Shown: positions 33,870 to 43,957, counted from the stretch's first letter. The stretch is 64,000 bases of DNA from Deroplatys truncata (GCA_030765065.1 CM060975.1:195033507-195097506); one strand, 5' to 3'. Notes: generated by a model from the sequence alone, not told the origin. Translations and numbers: made by a program.

Positions 33870-34195
33870 CGGAGGGCAGGCAGAATGCAGTTAGGTTCTC
33901 TAACATTTCCAGATCGTGAGGCCGGCCGCCCTCCCTCCCCCCTCAGTGTATCTTTCTATCTTTATCAACAAGATCGGACACCAGGGTAAGAACGGTTCTT
34001 TGACCGTGAAAGGTCAAGAAGGAATGGAATCAAGTACGCGAAATTCGTGAATCCATTCCAGCATTAGCCTAGCGATCAGGGAGAACCATGAAAAGCCGTT
34101 GTTCAGGATGGCTTCTCACTTCGAGTTTTGAACCAGCGGCCTACCGAATATGAGCCTCAGACGCAACCGCCTAATCCATTTCGTCTGGCTTGCCT
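33870..34195 (-). mobile_element. SINE-1 copy
   Basis: Reverse head near 34150-34195 with GGTTCAAAACTCGAAG in the B-box position. The body has TTCATGGTTCTCCCTGATCG then CTAGGCTAATGCTGG, and the 3' half includes ATCTGGAAATGTTAGAGAAC. Confidence 0.7.
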
Positions 34196-34732
34196 CGATC
34201 TTCATGTGTGGCCTTCAAATAGCATAAAAGAATATTTGTTACCCAGCAGGTTATGATAATCTGGTATCGCAATAATCGTGACTTATGACCCCATTTTGGT
34301 TCAGGCGATTGCTTTGTCAAGATAAACATCTCCTAAATCTACCGCACAAAGAGTGTAGTGATTTTTTTCATACTCTAATACGTTGCACAGAAAAGGAAAG
34401 AAGTATATAGTTATCTCCTTGAAGCCATTCGCAGACTTGCAGCAGGTCTTCATATTCCCGGATGTCTCGCGGGCAGAGTGAATGAGAGAACACACCTAGA
34501 AAATAAACGTTTTGAGTGTGATCGCCGCTTTCACACCTGGGTCTCTCAGTCAGGAGAAACCTGATGGACAATTTAATCATACGCTATGCTGGATCGATTT
34601 ACTTTTGCTGATTCATTCCTGCTTTCTATGTGTTTTTGCTGTAACAGGCTATAATTATTTGTTATTGCTTATAAACTGGAATTAGGATGAAATATTGGGA
34701 ACGGACTCTTTAAAAAGAAGAATAAGATGCGT
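34196..34732. other. Unassigned stretch with minus-strand open frames
   Basis: Two minus-strand frames (34301-34495, 34368-34580) share this DNA. One contains DIREYEDLLQVCEWLQGDN, which looks protein-like. I could not assign it to a family and no splice or start context supports a gene. Confidence 0.35.
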
Positions 34733-34966
34733 TACATCTATATGTTACACTTACATGACTTTGTCTATCCATTATCGTTTATTCAGATACAGATTACGGA
34801 CTACTCTTAAGAAAGCCAAATTTTTTATCTACTTTATGTTAATCGAAATAAATCTTTGCAGAAATATGCTGCATTACACATTTCGTTAGGATACAAAATA
34901 CAAAGAGAACAGCGTCAGTCAAATGTTTAAGAGCTGGACGATATATGCTGCCTTAAAATTCCATAC
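34733..34966 (+). repeat. Rep-A copy, part 1, interrupted by SINE-1
   Basis: It runs from TATATGTTACACTTACATGA to CTTAAAATTCCATAC. The last 11 bp (34956-34966, AAATTCCATAC) are duplicated at 36531-36541, where Rep-A resumes. Confidence 0.85.
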
Positions 34967-35225
34967 ACCGAGCGGTATGGCTTAGGCGGTCCGCATTCGG
35001 GAGGTTCCGGGCTCGATCCCCACCGACCGCCCACTGGACCATGGGTTTTCGTGGTTTCCCCGGGTCTCAGGAGAATGCTGGGGTGGTTCATCTTCTACCA
35101 CGACTCTCCTTCCTCTCATTTTCTGTACCACATCATCTTTCTTGTCATCTGTTTCAGGGTTGTAGGACTAGGCGACGGTGTTCGGAGGGTTGCGTCTGGG
35201 CGGTGGCTTGCGTTCCGTAAAGGTT
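34967..35225 (+). mobile_element. SINE-1 copy, 5' part, inside Rep-A and split by an LTR
   Basis: Head CCGAGCGGTATGGCTTAGGC and B box GGGCTCGATCCCCACC. The body is TTTCGTGGTTTCCCCGGGTC, then GAGAATGCTGGGGTGGTTCA and TTTCAGGGTTGTAGGACTAG. An 11-bp target duplication brackets the whole 34967-36530 block. Confidence 0.85.
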
Positions 35226-36239
35226 TCCTTTGTGGTGTTATATTTGTATATGTTTATTTAATTTGATAAGCCCCACGTTTGGGAGCCAATTTTGCGACGG
35301 TATTATTAATGTTGTTTGTGTATTTGTGTTTACTCCACGTGGTGAAGCCATTTTGTGACGTGATTCTTTGTTAGGCTTGTTAGCTCCATCTGGTGTTTAG
35401 CAATTTGCGGCAGTATTAGTGTTTGTTTGAAAGAATGCTACTGTTATTTTATTTAATTTTGGTTCACTGTCCTCCGGGTAGCTATTATCTTTTTGGTCGA
35501 GCACTTCTCTTTATACAGGTTGTGTAAACGGAAAGGAGTCTTTTATCCAAAAATAACACTGATGAAGGAATTTGTTTTACACTTTTATTGACGAACACAT
35601 TCACTATCACATTTACACATTGATCTTGACACTCGCCAAACTGAAACTATTATAATAACTTCATTACTGATCATTCTTAATTTGCGTACTTCAACTTTTT
35701 GTATAATTAACTTTACAACACTTGAGATTTTTCATAACTGTGCTACGCGTAACTTGCGAATCGATAGCCGACGTGTACTGCACAACTATATTTCTGCTGG
35801 ACTGAAGGCGACGTGTAACGTACAAATGTTTTCGATGAACTGACGGACTGAAGGACTTTACCTCTAACCTAGCCCTTTTTATACTCCTACACCCCGATAT
35901 GCCTAAAGATTATAACTGAGTTGCTATTGGCTAATAAAACGCGCCAACATTACCGTCTATTTTTATATCCAATGAAAATTATGAATACATATGCTCTAGG
36001 GAAAATGTTCCAGCAAATTCTAAAGAAAAACGCGCCAACATTACGTAACTTCCTCGTCTCTAATAATGATAAACAGCTCACCCCCTCGCTGCATTATTGC
36101 ACGCTATTATTGTCAGTTTCAGTAAGGCAATATAAACCTACTTCTCAACAATAATTACAATCAACAAACATCTTAAATCAATGTCACACAAAAATGCATA
36201 TTCTTACTATAATCATTCTTTACATTTAAATAATTTATG
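35226..36239 (-). mobile_element. LTR with tRNA-Lys-type primer-site repeats
   Basis: Minus-strand reading shows LTR organisation. A U3 with CGCGCCAACATTAC repeated at 35939-35952 and 36030-36043 is followed by a TATA box (GTATAAAAAGGGC, 35873-35885). About 30 nt downstream lies a TCAGTCCGTCAGTTC start region (35837-35851). Then comes an AATAAA signal (35583-35588). Beyond it are three imperfect repeats of a primer-site-like word at about 35383-35400, 35332-35350 and 35270-35292. The last, TTGGCTCCCAAACGTGGGGC, is close to the complement of the insect tRNA-Lys 3' end. No gag or pol is present, so it is a solo or truncated LTR. Confidence 0.6.
35871..35885 (-). promoter_or_regulatory. LTR TATA box
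   Basis: AGTATAAAAAGGGCT on the minus strand lies 30-35 nt upstream of TCAGT, the spacing of a Pol II core promoter. A CCAAT-like ATTAGCCAATAGC is about 50 nt further upstream (35923-35937). Confidence 0.6.
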
Positions 36240-36530
36240 ATACAAATTACTGCATCACCTTCTTGGCGTCGCTGCGGTACTGCTCAATTTAGCTTCACTC
36301 CGGGGGGACCCTGGGGTTGGTGGCTTGTAGGCAGGAACCGTGCGGCGGCGGATACGTTCTATCTGGAAACGTTAGCGACCCCGTGCTTGTTTGTGCTTTT
36401 CAGTATCCAGATCTGGTTGCCTCCCATCCTTCCTCCCAGGGGCACGTTGGAAGCACAATGGGTCGACTGGTCTGTGTGCGGTGCTCTGCTCCGATTCCGC
36501 CCCTCCCCGCGATACGTACTGTTACCTTCG
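36240..36530 (+). mobile_element. SINE-1 copy, 3' part
   Basis: It completes the SINE-1 begun at 34967: CGTTCTATCTGGAAACGTTA, GTATCCAGATCTGGTTGCCT and CTTCCTCCCAGGGGCACGTT match the 3' halves at 8105 and 16545. It ends at the AAATTCCATAC duplication. Confidence 0.75.
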
Positions 36531-37085
36531 AAATTCCATACTGTTTCCCTACAGTCGTCAGAAACAACTGAAAATCGATGGGACTTAAAAATAATGACAA
36601 AGTACTGAACAAATCGAATCACTAATAACGGATATCTCGGAAATGGCTCATGCCACTAAAAAGGTTTTTGAAGTAAATTGTGTCTTAAAGAGATCTCCAT
36701 TTTTGGGTATTATTTTTACGTCTGTCGCTTAACGTTTACCAGTTATACAAGATTATATAAAATTCATTACGAATAAAAAGGACTTCATAGGCTACTCCCA
36801 GAAAATGCAAAATACACATTTTATTTGTCATATAAATGTATTTAATATATGGAGTTTAAATCAAAATCGTTGGAGCCATTTTTTAGAACATCAAAACTTT
36901 CAAAAAGTCTTCCACACAAAGGGTAGTTTGGGATGAAGGATTTTCTTGAAAATCTTTGTGTGGCATCCTTGGAAGATTGTGAACTTAGTAGGAAATTTGG
37001 TATTTAACCGACTTTTCTTTTTGAATTGTGTTGTTCACAGGCGCGTGCACACACGCACACACACACACATACACACACCTTTTTT
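36531..37085 (+). repeat. Rep-A copy, part 2
   Basis: It resumes at the duplicated AAATTCCATAC and continues in register through AATAACGGATATCTCGGAAA to a CA-rich site at 37045-37078. There the next Rep-A begins. Confidence 0.85.
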
Positions 37086-37605
37086 AAAAATCTGATGTGT
37101 TACATTCACATAACTTTCTCTACCGTCTGTCGTTTATTAATGGGTATATGTAAGTTATTCTTACGAAAGTTTATTTTTCCGCCTACTTCATTTTAGTCGA
37201 GATAAATCTTTGCAGAAATAGCCGCATTGTCTATTTCTTTATACATGCAAAGAGAACAGTGATATTAAATGTTTTAGAACTGGACGCTATGCGCTGGCGT
37301 TAAAATTCCATGTTCTTTTCATGGCATCGCAAGTAATATCTGAAAAGTGGTTGAGGAGGACTTCAAAGGCTATGCTCACGAAATTCAAGAAATACATTTT
37401 ATTTGTCATGTAAACCTCTTTAATGCCTATATGGTATTTTAACCGAAATCGTTAGGATTCTTTAGAAAATAAAAAATTTCGAAAACTTACTACGTGAAGG
37501 GTACTTTGGCGTTGGAGGATTTTCTGGTAAATCTTTGTGTCGTATCCTTAGAAGGTACTGAACCTAAATACCAAGTTTGGGGTTTTTGAGTTTTTTGTTA
37601 CGCTG

Positions 37606-37655
<50 letters not shown>

Positions 37656-37772
37656 CCTTTTTCTAAAAATGCTTTTTTTATTCAGCGGGTCTGAAAACAT
37701 GCATTTCCATGTATCGAATTTTTGGGTGAATGCAGTATCTTCTCTAACTATTATGTGGTAGAGGAAGTAAAA
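37086..37772 (+). repeat. Rep-A copy with CA microsatellite
   Basis: It starts AAATCTGATGTGTTACATTC inside the previous copy's CTTTTTTAAAAAT segment and ends GTGGTAGAGGAAGTAAAAAA. (CA)n occupies 37609-37652. A middle block of about 150 bp is missing near 37340. Confidence 0.85.
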
Positions 37773-38297
37773 AATGCAAACCAATATTAATGGATATCTT
37801 GGAAATGGCTTATGTCACAGAAAACTTACTGGAAATATATTGTGTGTTTTAGAGAGGTCTACATTTTTCGTGTAGTGCGCTTTTTTATCTTACAGTTTAA
37901 CGGTTACACAAAATTACATAAAATCCGTCTCGGATGAAGAGGACTTCACAGAATATTCCATAAATTCTAGATATACAACTTGTTTGTCATGTAAATAGTA
38001 GTTAAATCAAAATCGCCAGCAATTTTTGAGAAAATAAAAAATATCGAACGTTTTTCCCTGAAAAGAATGGTTAGAGGTGCGGGGATTTTTTTGAAAACCT
38101 TCGTGTCGGATTTTGGAAGATAATGAACTTAATACTAAGGTATTTGTCAGTTTTTTTTTCTAAAAATGCATTTTTTGGGTTTTCCCTTCTTTGGGTTTTG
38201 GAGCCTCAAAGCACGTATTTCCGCTGAAATCTCGACATAGAATTTTTAGGTGAAATACAATACTTCCTCTACTTGCTGTATGTAGTAGAGTAAGAAT
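37773..38297 (+). repeat. Rep-A copy, 5'-truncated
   Basis: It starts in mid element (TTAATGGATATCTTGGAAAT) and ends CTGTATGTAGTAGAGTAAGA. Its CA site has been replaced by a T run at 38151-38159. Confidence 0.8.
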
Positions 38298-38630
38298 ATG
38301 AAAATAACTTAAACGTGTAAGTGGAACAAGCGGTAGGAAATGTAGACATGCGTGCAAAATATCTTGTCGCTATAAGAGCTGTTCTTGGAATTGAAATTTA
38401 AAACAACATCTCCCTCTTCCAGTGTCAATTTTCTCCTGCCTTCCAAACTATTCCTGTAGGCGTAAAAGGTTTTAGACTGCCAAGTAGCACATCCCTATTC
38501 TTAACCCTACAAGATTAATCCACACTAAACTGTTTTTTATATTATTATTATTATTATTTTACGTCGCTTTAACTCCTTGGTCATATTGCGACGGATCTGT
38601 TGGTGGATAACTCTTAGAACGATATGTGAT
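38298..38630. other. Unassigned; short ATT run before the tandem array
   Basis: (ATT)n at 38541-38559, then TTTTACGTCGCTTTAACTCC leading into the tandem array. No gene was seen. Confidence 0.4.
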
Positions 38631-39054
38631 GGACAGTTAGCCTTCTATGTCTCATCCCTGTAACCACTCGCTCCGTCACGCGTTACAGAGACCTTAGCGC
38701 ATAGCTACCGAATCCTCTGCTTCGTGCCGTCCAGTCAAACCGCCGCTCCCATACAAAGGCGCACAGTTAGCCTTCTAGGTCTCATCCCTGTAACTTCTGC
38801 TTCATGCGGTGCAGATGGCATTAGGGTACCGTCCAGTCCAACCGTCGCCCTCACACAGAAAGGAGGACAGTTAGCCTTCTAGGTCTCATCCCTGTGATCG
38901 TCTGCTTCATGCCGTGCAGATGGCATTAGGGTGCCGTCCAGTCCAACCGCCGCCGCCCCCACACAGAAAGGCGGACAGTTAGCCTTCTGGGTCTCATCCC
39001 TAGAAACGCCATCTTGCTTCATCACGTGCCCACAGAGATCCCCAGCGCATGGCA
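38631..39054. repeat. Tandem array (about 104-135 bp units), left part, split by the P-type element
   Basis: Units begin with GGACAGTTAGCCTTCTAGGT or a close variant at 38631, 38761, 38865 and 38973. They contain CTGCTTCATGCCGTGCAGAT and a CCGTCCAGTCCAACCG segment. The fourth unit is interrupted at 39054 by the P-type element and resumes at 43408. Unit 1 still shows the uninterrupted equivalent (AGCGCATAGCTACCGAATCC, 38697-38716). Confidence 0.85.
39047..39054 (+). repeat. 8-bp target-site duplication, left
   Basis: GCATGGCA precedes the left end of the P-type element and is repeated exactly at 43400-43407. Eight base pairs is the P-element target duplication length. Confidence 0.85.
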
Positions 39055-39055
39055 C

Positions 39056-39093
39056 AGGACCGTCTAGAATGAACGGACCTGACACTGGCATTC
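39056..39093 (+). repeat. P-type element left terminal inverted repeat (38 bp)
   Basis: It begins AGGACCGTCTAGAATGAACG and ends CTGACACTGGCATTC. It is identical over 38/38 bases to the reverse complement of 43362-43399. An extra C at 39055 is outside the symmetric part. Confidence 0.95.
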
Positions 39094-39317
39094 AAAATGG
39101 AGGCCGTGCGTGGTGGGAAACATTTTAAACAGCTCGTCTACAAGCTACGATTTTTCCGCAGTAAAATTCAAAAGTGGTATAATAACATGTCTTTTGTGTA
39201 CACATATGCTCTGTTGTACGCAAAAATACTGTCTTAAAAGTAAAATAAATACAGTTTAATGTTGCATGACGACCAATGAGCAATGAAATGCGTATATAAC
39301 CCTAAAGAACATCCACG

Positions 39318-39720
39318 TAGTCTACGGTTTTGCATGCCATAAATTAACAACGTTCCTAAACTACAGCTACATATATACATTGCAAAGAAGATAGACAGTT
39401 TTACAAAACTGTAAACAGCATACTACTTACGTGAAACAGAACTGTTGATACTGCACCTGACACTGAGTTCACACAAAATTATCTGTCACTGTTTACACGT
39501 TTATTGCACTGTACACAATATTATATACAAAAAATATGTACTGGATGGCTGATACACGACATGCCATTATTTAGGGTAATTAGCTACTGAATTAAGCAGC
39601 TTTAAGGTGGAAAGCTTTCATTTCTCAGTCTGCAGCAATAATTAAACAATATATTACTCAGCAGCTTATAACACTTCACTAGTTTTGCAGGGGAATTCAT
39701 ACTGGGAGACTGAAATTAAA
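39318..39720 (-). repeat. Internal direct duplication, copy 1 (degenerate transposase 3' end)
   Basis: It parallels 39805-40230 with an offset of about 487 bp. Shared words include TAAACTACAGCTACATAT, CATACTACTTAC, GAAACAGAA.TGTTG and CACAATATTATA. The part matching the transposase C-terminus (39590-39710) no longer keeps an open frame. Confidence 0.75.
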
Positions 39721-39804
39721 AAAATAAGTAACCTTAAACTAGCTCTGCAACTGAAATGTATGATATACACAGACTTAAGTCAGCACTGTGAAACAACATT
39801 CAGG

Positions 39805-40230
39805 CAGTCTACAATTTTGCATGCAGCAACATAACAGCATTTCTAAACTACAGCTACATATTTAAATTACAAAGAAGTTAAGACAGTTTTGCAAAACTAC
39901 AAGCATCATACTACTTACATGAAACAGAATTGTTGGTATTGCAGCTGACATTGATTGAGTTCACTCACAATTATCTGTCACCATTTACACTGTTCACAAT
40001 ATTATACACACAAAATATACTTTGATGACTAACACACGAAATGCTGCGGTTTATAGTAATTTGTTATTGAATTTGGAAGCTTTACGCTGAAATTTTCCTT
40101 TTGTTTTCACTGAGAGCTTCTCATTTTTAAGTTTACAATAATTATTCAAAAATATATTAGTTAACACCTTACAGCACTTCTTTACAAGCTTTTGCAGGGG
40201 GAGTCCACATTGACAGACTTGGTCAAAGTC
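39805..40230 (-). repeat. Internal direct duplication, copy 2 (includes true transposase end)
   Basis: Partner of 39318-39720. Its right portion encodes the last 60 or so codons of the transposase, so the duplication copied the gene end plus downstream sequence. Confidence 0.75.
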
Positions 40231-42961
40231 TACAGAATGCAATTCAAAATGAAGCATTGCTAATTGTACCACAAGCTTTCTTTGGCAATTTAGATGCAAG
40301 AACTCCTTTTCATACTTCTTGCCAATTAAAATGGTGAATATTTTAAAAACCAGTACACAAAGGTATATTACAAAATCTGAAGGACACTTGAGACCCCCGC
40401 GATTGATAGCATCAAAATATGAAAATCTTGCATCATACTCAATCATTATGTTTCTGAGAGTAGATAATGTAGAGGTACATGCTGCACACTTTTCTCTGTT
40501 TATTTTCAATGTGTTAAGAACACTGTGTGCAACATATCCACCAATGCAAATAATCACTTCTTGATTACTTTCATCAATTTCAGCTGAATCGACACACTCT
40601 ATTACAGGTTCAAACTTTTCCAGAATGGTGCTAGGTACATTTGCAGAACTAGGAACATTTTTGCTGGAGCAAGAGGATACAAATGATGTTATAGAACAGT
40701 CCCCAAGGAAAGCTGATTTTAATTTAATTACACTACAAATTTTCAGTTTCCTTTCTGATTCCAGAACTTGTTCCACAGAAATATGATAGTTTCCACCACT
40801 CATTTGTCGATACTGACCAAATCTACCCTCGAGTTTATCAGTTTGAAACTTTCCTGCCAAAATATACTTCCATTTAAAATTACAAAAAATGTATTTACAC
40901 ATATGTACAAAACTATCTAAAGTGTGTGTAAGAGCAACATGTGTTTCATTTGTGAGTTTACCGCTGACAGCTGAAGAATGCCACACTTTCAGAAACAATG
41001 AAAACTCTTCTAGAAACTTAAGTTTTGGGTCTTCAGGTCCCTGGATAGGGTTACAGTCAAAATCCCTACTATATTTTCCTTTGGATGGACTCTTAACATT
41101 TTAAATCTTCCACCATTTCACAAGTTGGAGAAAATGTATTGTTCCTGTAGAGAATTCTTTAGGATTTTCAACTAACTTCCTTTGCAGAGCTACAATGTTT
41201 TTATCATCAAATATCTTTAAAGCAAGAGAAACATTTTGCCTCTCAAAAGAAGAAGGGAAAAGTGCTTTCCTTGTAAGGGCAGGAGCCTCTTTAATTATGC
41301 AGTTTTGCTCCGATTCATGAAGGCGTATTAAATCGCTAAACTTTGCTTCTTCATTAAAATATGTGAAAGTGACAGATGATGTGGCACCCTCACTTAAGTT
41401 AGTTTGAAACCAATCTTCTGGAATTCCTGACAGAATGTCATTCTTGTTTGGAATGTTGAAAATTTGATTTACTACATTGAGCCAATTGTTTCTTATACAT
41501 TTTAATAAATGTACGGAATCAAAAAGTAAGAAGAGCTCTCTATCAGTATTTGATGGATTTTGCACACTCTTTTTCAATGACCCATTGCATAAATGCTGAA
41601 ACATTGCTTTATTCACCTTATTGTTGTCTGATATAAGGCAAAGAGCAATGTATCCACAACTTTCTAAAGCATTTAGTACTTCAAGGGTCATTTGATGAAA
41701 TGAAATGATATTTATGTTTTTTACTGGAAAGAGGGCAATGACATCTGAATTTCCTGACAAAGGAGAAGAAATCATAAATGCTTGGATTGTAGTGGCAGTA
41801 TCGACTTCTCTCTCTATTCATGGCAATCCCTTCTATTTTCCCACCCTTATAACTCAGCTTGGGTGTGACATAAATTTCATCCAGCAAGACACTTACTATT
41901 CTTTCATGTTCTCCAATGAGTTTACATTTTTCTGTAAGATATTTTACTTGGGAAGGATTTATTACACTATTAGTTCCCAACTTGCAGAGTAGCCTCCTTA
42001 AATAAGCTGGATGGGGAATTGTCAGAACCTTGCTTGTGTGAACCAGACGATAAGCCCCAGGAAAGGAGTAAAATAATGCTGATGCCCAAAACAATGTTTC
42101 TGGTGAATACCTTGGCTGTGTGGATACAGTAAGTTGCAACTGTTCTCTTAAGAATACCAATTTCGTTTTTGTTTTGTCCTCAAAATTGCTAAGGTCAGTG
42201 TTTCCAAACCAATTCAAAAATAATGAAAGTTTGTCATTACTACTTACATTTTCCTCTTCAAATGCTGCTACATGGCTCAACAGGCAGTCAAATTTCGTCC
42301 ACTTATTACACATTAATTCATCACCCAAACACCATTCAAACTGTTTCCTGGGAAGTTCTGCATTATTGTGAAATACATGCACTGCAAGAGATGGCATGAT
42401 TTTAATGCACACTGTCACTTTTGGCGGCTCAGTAACACACGTGTCATCGATTTTACATAATGAAATATAACTGCTGTCAGGCCTGTTTATTATAATAAAA
42501 GGACTCACATTTCTACTTTTCAACTTTTCCAGAAACTCACAGTATCCACTTATATTGTCCCTTTCATTCCATTCTTCAAATTGTTGCTGGTCACGGGCAC
42601 AAACTTGGTTCATACGCTCACTTGGGTCCTTTCTTTTAGGAGGCAACCGTTTCGATAAATAGGATGGTTGATTTTCAAAAATTGTTGGAAATGCACCATC
42701 CTCTAGTTTGATCCTCTTTCTTGGAAGTGTTATAACAGAACCATCATCACAACGGAATTTATCTTCTCTTATAACAAAGTCAGCAGCAAAATGTTGTATG
42801 CATACAGCTGAATCCTTCGATGGCGTAAAGTGCTCTCGATTTATGCATCTGATCCATTTTTCTCTTAAAAGTTTATCTTTCGGAAATATAAATATCGGTA
42901 CCAAAGGTCCATCTTTGCTGTAATTGGATTTACATCCGGGAACACAACAGTTACGGGGCAT
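40051..42961 (-). pseudogene. P/THAP9-type transposase (about 970 codons; one frameshift, one stop)
   Basis: Start ATG at 42961. Residues 1-95 form a THAP zinc finger with C5, C10, C54 and H57, ending in AFPTIF (90-95); such domains bind the element's ends. A coiled or linker region (about 100-150) follows, then the RNase H-like catalytic fold. Its first Asp is in LLDEIYVTPKLSYKGGKIEG (D361). After a slip in a GAGAGAGA run near 41805 the frame continues in another phase with LFLLFDSVHLLKCIRNNW, giving the second Asp. A TAA at 41101-41103 then interrupts (KWWKI*NVK) and the same phase resumes. TDKLEGRFGQYRQMSGGNYH supplies the likely Glu. Stop TAA at 40051-40053. P-family transposases cut and paste by this D-D-E set. 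As read, no full-length protein is made, unless the stop lies in an unrecognised intron. Confidence 0.88.
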
Positions 42962-43361
42962 TGTAGCGTTTTAGGTTAGGTACCTATATTTGCGACAATA
43001 ACATCAACTTCTGAAACAATTTCCTCTTTATAGGTATCACCACTATAACTGTAACGAAAATTAGGTTCACAAACAGATAAATTAATAATACTTTACTTTT
43101 AATATAGCCATAATCTATATGGAATACAATAGTAAACATAAACACATGGAAAGCACATGTCACAACAAACACATGACTGGATTTGTTCTCGTTTCCTAAA
43201 TTGCACAAAAGACACTTACTTCACTAATGTAAATACAAAATTATGCCGGAGTTACTAAAAAAAACAGTAAATCGCAGGCATCGAAAACACAACACAGCAG
43301 CTAGCATGTGTAAACACCACAGTGATCATCACCAACAACCGACGCCATTTTCCTCAATCTC

Positions 43362-43399
43362 GAATGCCAGTGTCAGGTCCGTTCATTCTAGACGGTCCT
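43362..43399 (-). repeat. P-type element right terminal inverted repeat (38 bp)
   Basis: It is the exact reverse complement of 39056-39093, starting GAATGCCAGTGTCAGGTCCG on the plus strand. The target copy GCATGGCA follows. Confidence 0.95.
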
Positions 43400-43490
43400 G
43401 CATGGCAGCTGGATCTTCTGCTTCGTGCCGTGCAGATGGTGTTAGGGTGCCGTCCAGTTTAACTGCTTACATTGTCTGTAGATAGATGGC
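43400..43490. repeat. Right target duplication and tandem-array remainder
   Basis: GCATGGCA (43400-43407) is followed by GCTGGATCTTCTGCTTCGTG, then CCGTGCAGATGGTG and GGGTGCCGTCCAGTTTAACT. This completes the array unit broken at 39054. Joined across the element, the unit is about 135 bp, close to unit 1 (130 bp). Confidence 0.8.
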
Positions 43491-43534
43491 ATAGCATTAG
43501 CTATTACCACTTATTTTTCATTTTATTATTGTTT

Positions 43535-43710
43535 TAGACTTAAGGTGGAACTTTGGATCGTGGTATTAAATATCCAATCTGGTATTTACCTTGGTGACTG
43601 AGGAAATCCACGAATAAAACTCAGACAGATTGGTCGGCCCCCGGGATTTGAACCCGGGAACTCTCGAATGCCGGCCACAAACTTTACCGCCTGAGCCATC
43701 CCGCTCTGTA
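43535..43710 (-). mobile_element. SINE with SINE-1-like head and a different body
   Basis: Reverse reading has head GAGCGGGATGGCTCAGGCGG and B box CCCGGGTTCAAATCCCGGGG. A short body follows (GTTTTATTCGTGGATTTCCT, then AAATACCAGATTGG) without the later SINE-1 blocks. It may be a separate family sharing the head. Confidence 0.75.
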
Positions 43711-43957
43711 CATTAAACTTGTTTACACCCAATTGCAGCAAATATACTACTTTTCTTCTTACTGCATATTAGTTGTTCATTGATTTACTTTATTTCCAGA
43801 GATTTGCATCAAATCAATTAAAACTGTCGAGCTTAGTGGTGCCAAAGTTAAGCAGTTGTGGCAATTTTACAGATGAAAAACTATATTTGCCATCTGCGTT
43901 GGAAAGGCAAGATATTTTGTAAGTAACTGTACGCCATGAAGATATATGTATAGTAGA
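43711..43957. other. Short spacer, nothing recognised
   Basis: AT-rich. No supported feature. Confidence 0.4.

Larger units (their letters stand above)
39055..43399 (-). mobile_element. P/THAP9-type DNA transposon, nearly intact
   Basis: A 4,345 bp element bounded by perfect 38-bp inverted repeats and an exact 8-bp target duplication. It carries one long minus-strand transposase gene (42961 to 40051) with a THAP domain. The gene has one frameshift and one stop. About 440 bp lie between the right end and the start codon. About 1 kb lies between the stop and the left end, and much of it is a duplicated copy of the gene's 3' end. Perfect ends and little decay suggest recent insertion; every neighbouring element is far more eroded. 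Confidence 0.92.

Noticed and set aside
38631..39054. CRISPR-like array
   Set aside because: Units of 104-135 bp with no constant repeat/variable spacer pattern, in a eukaryotic genome.
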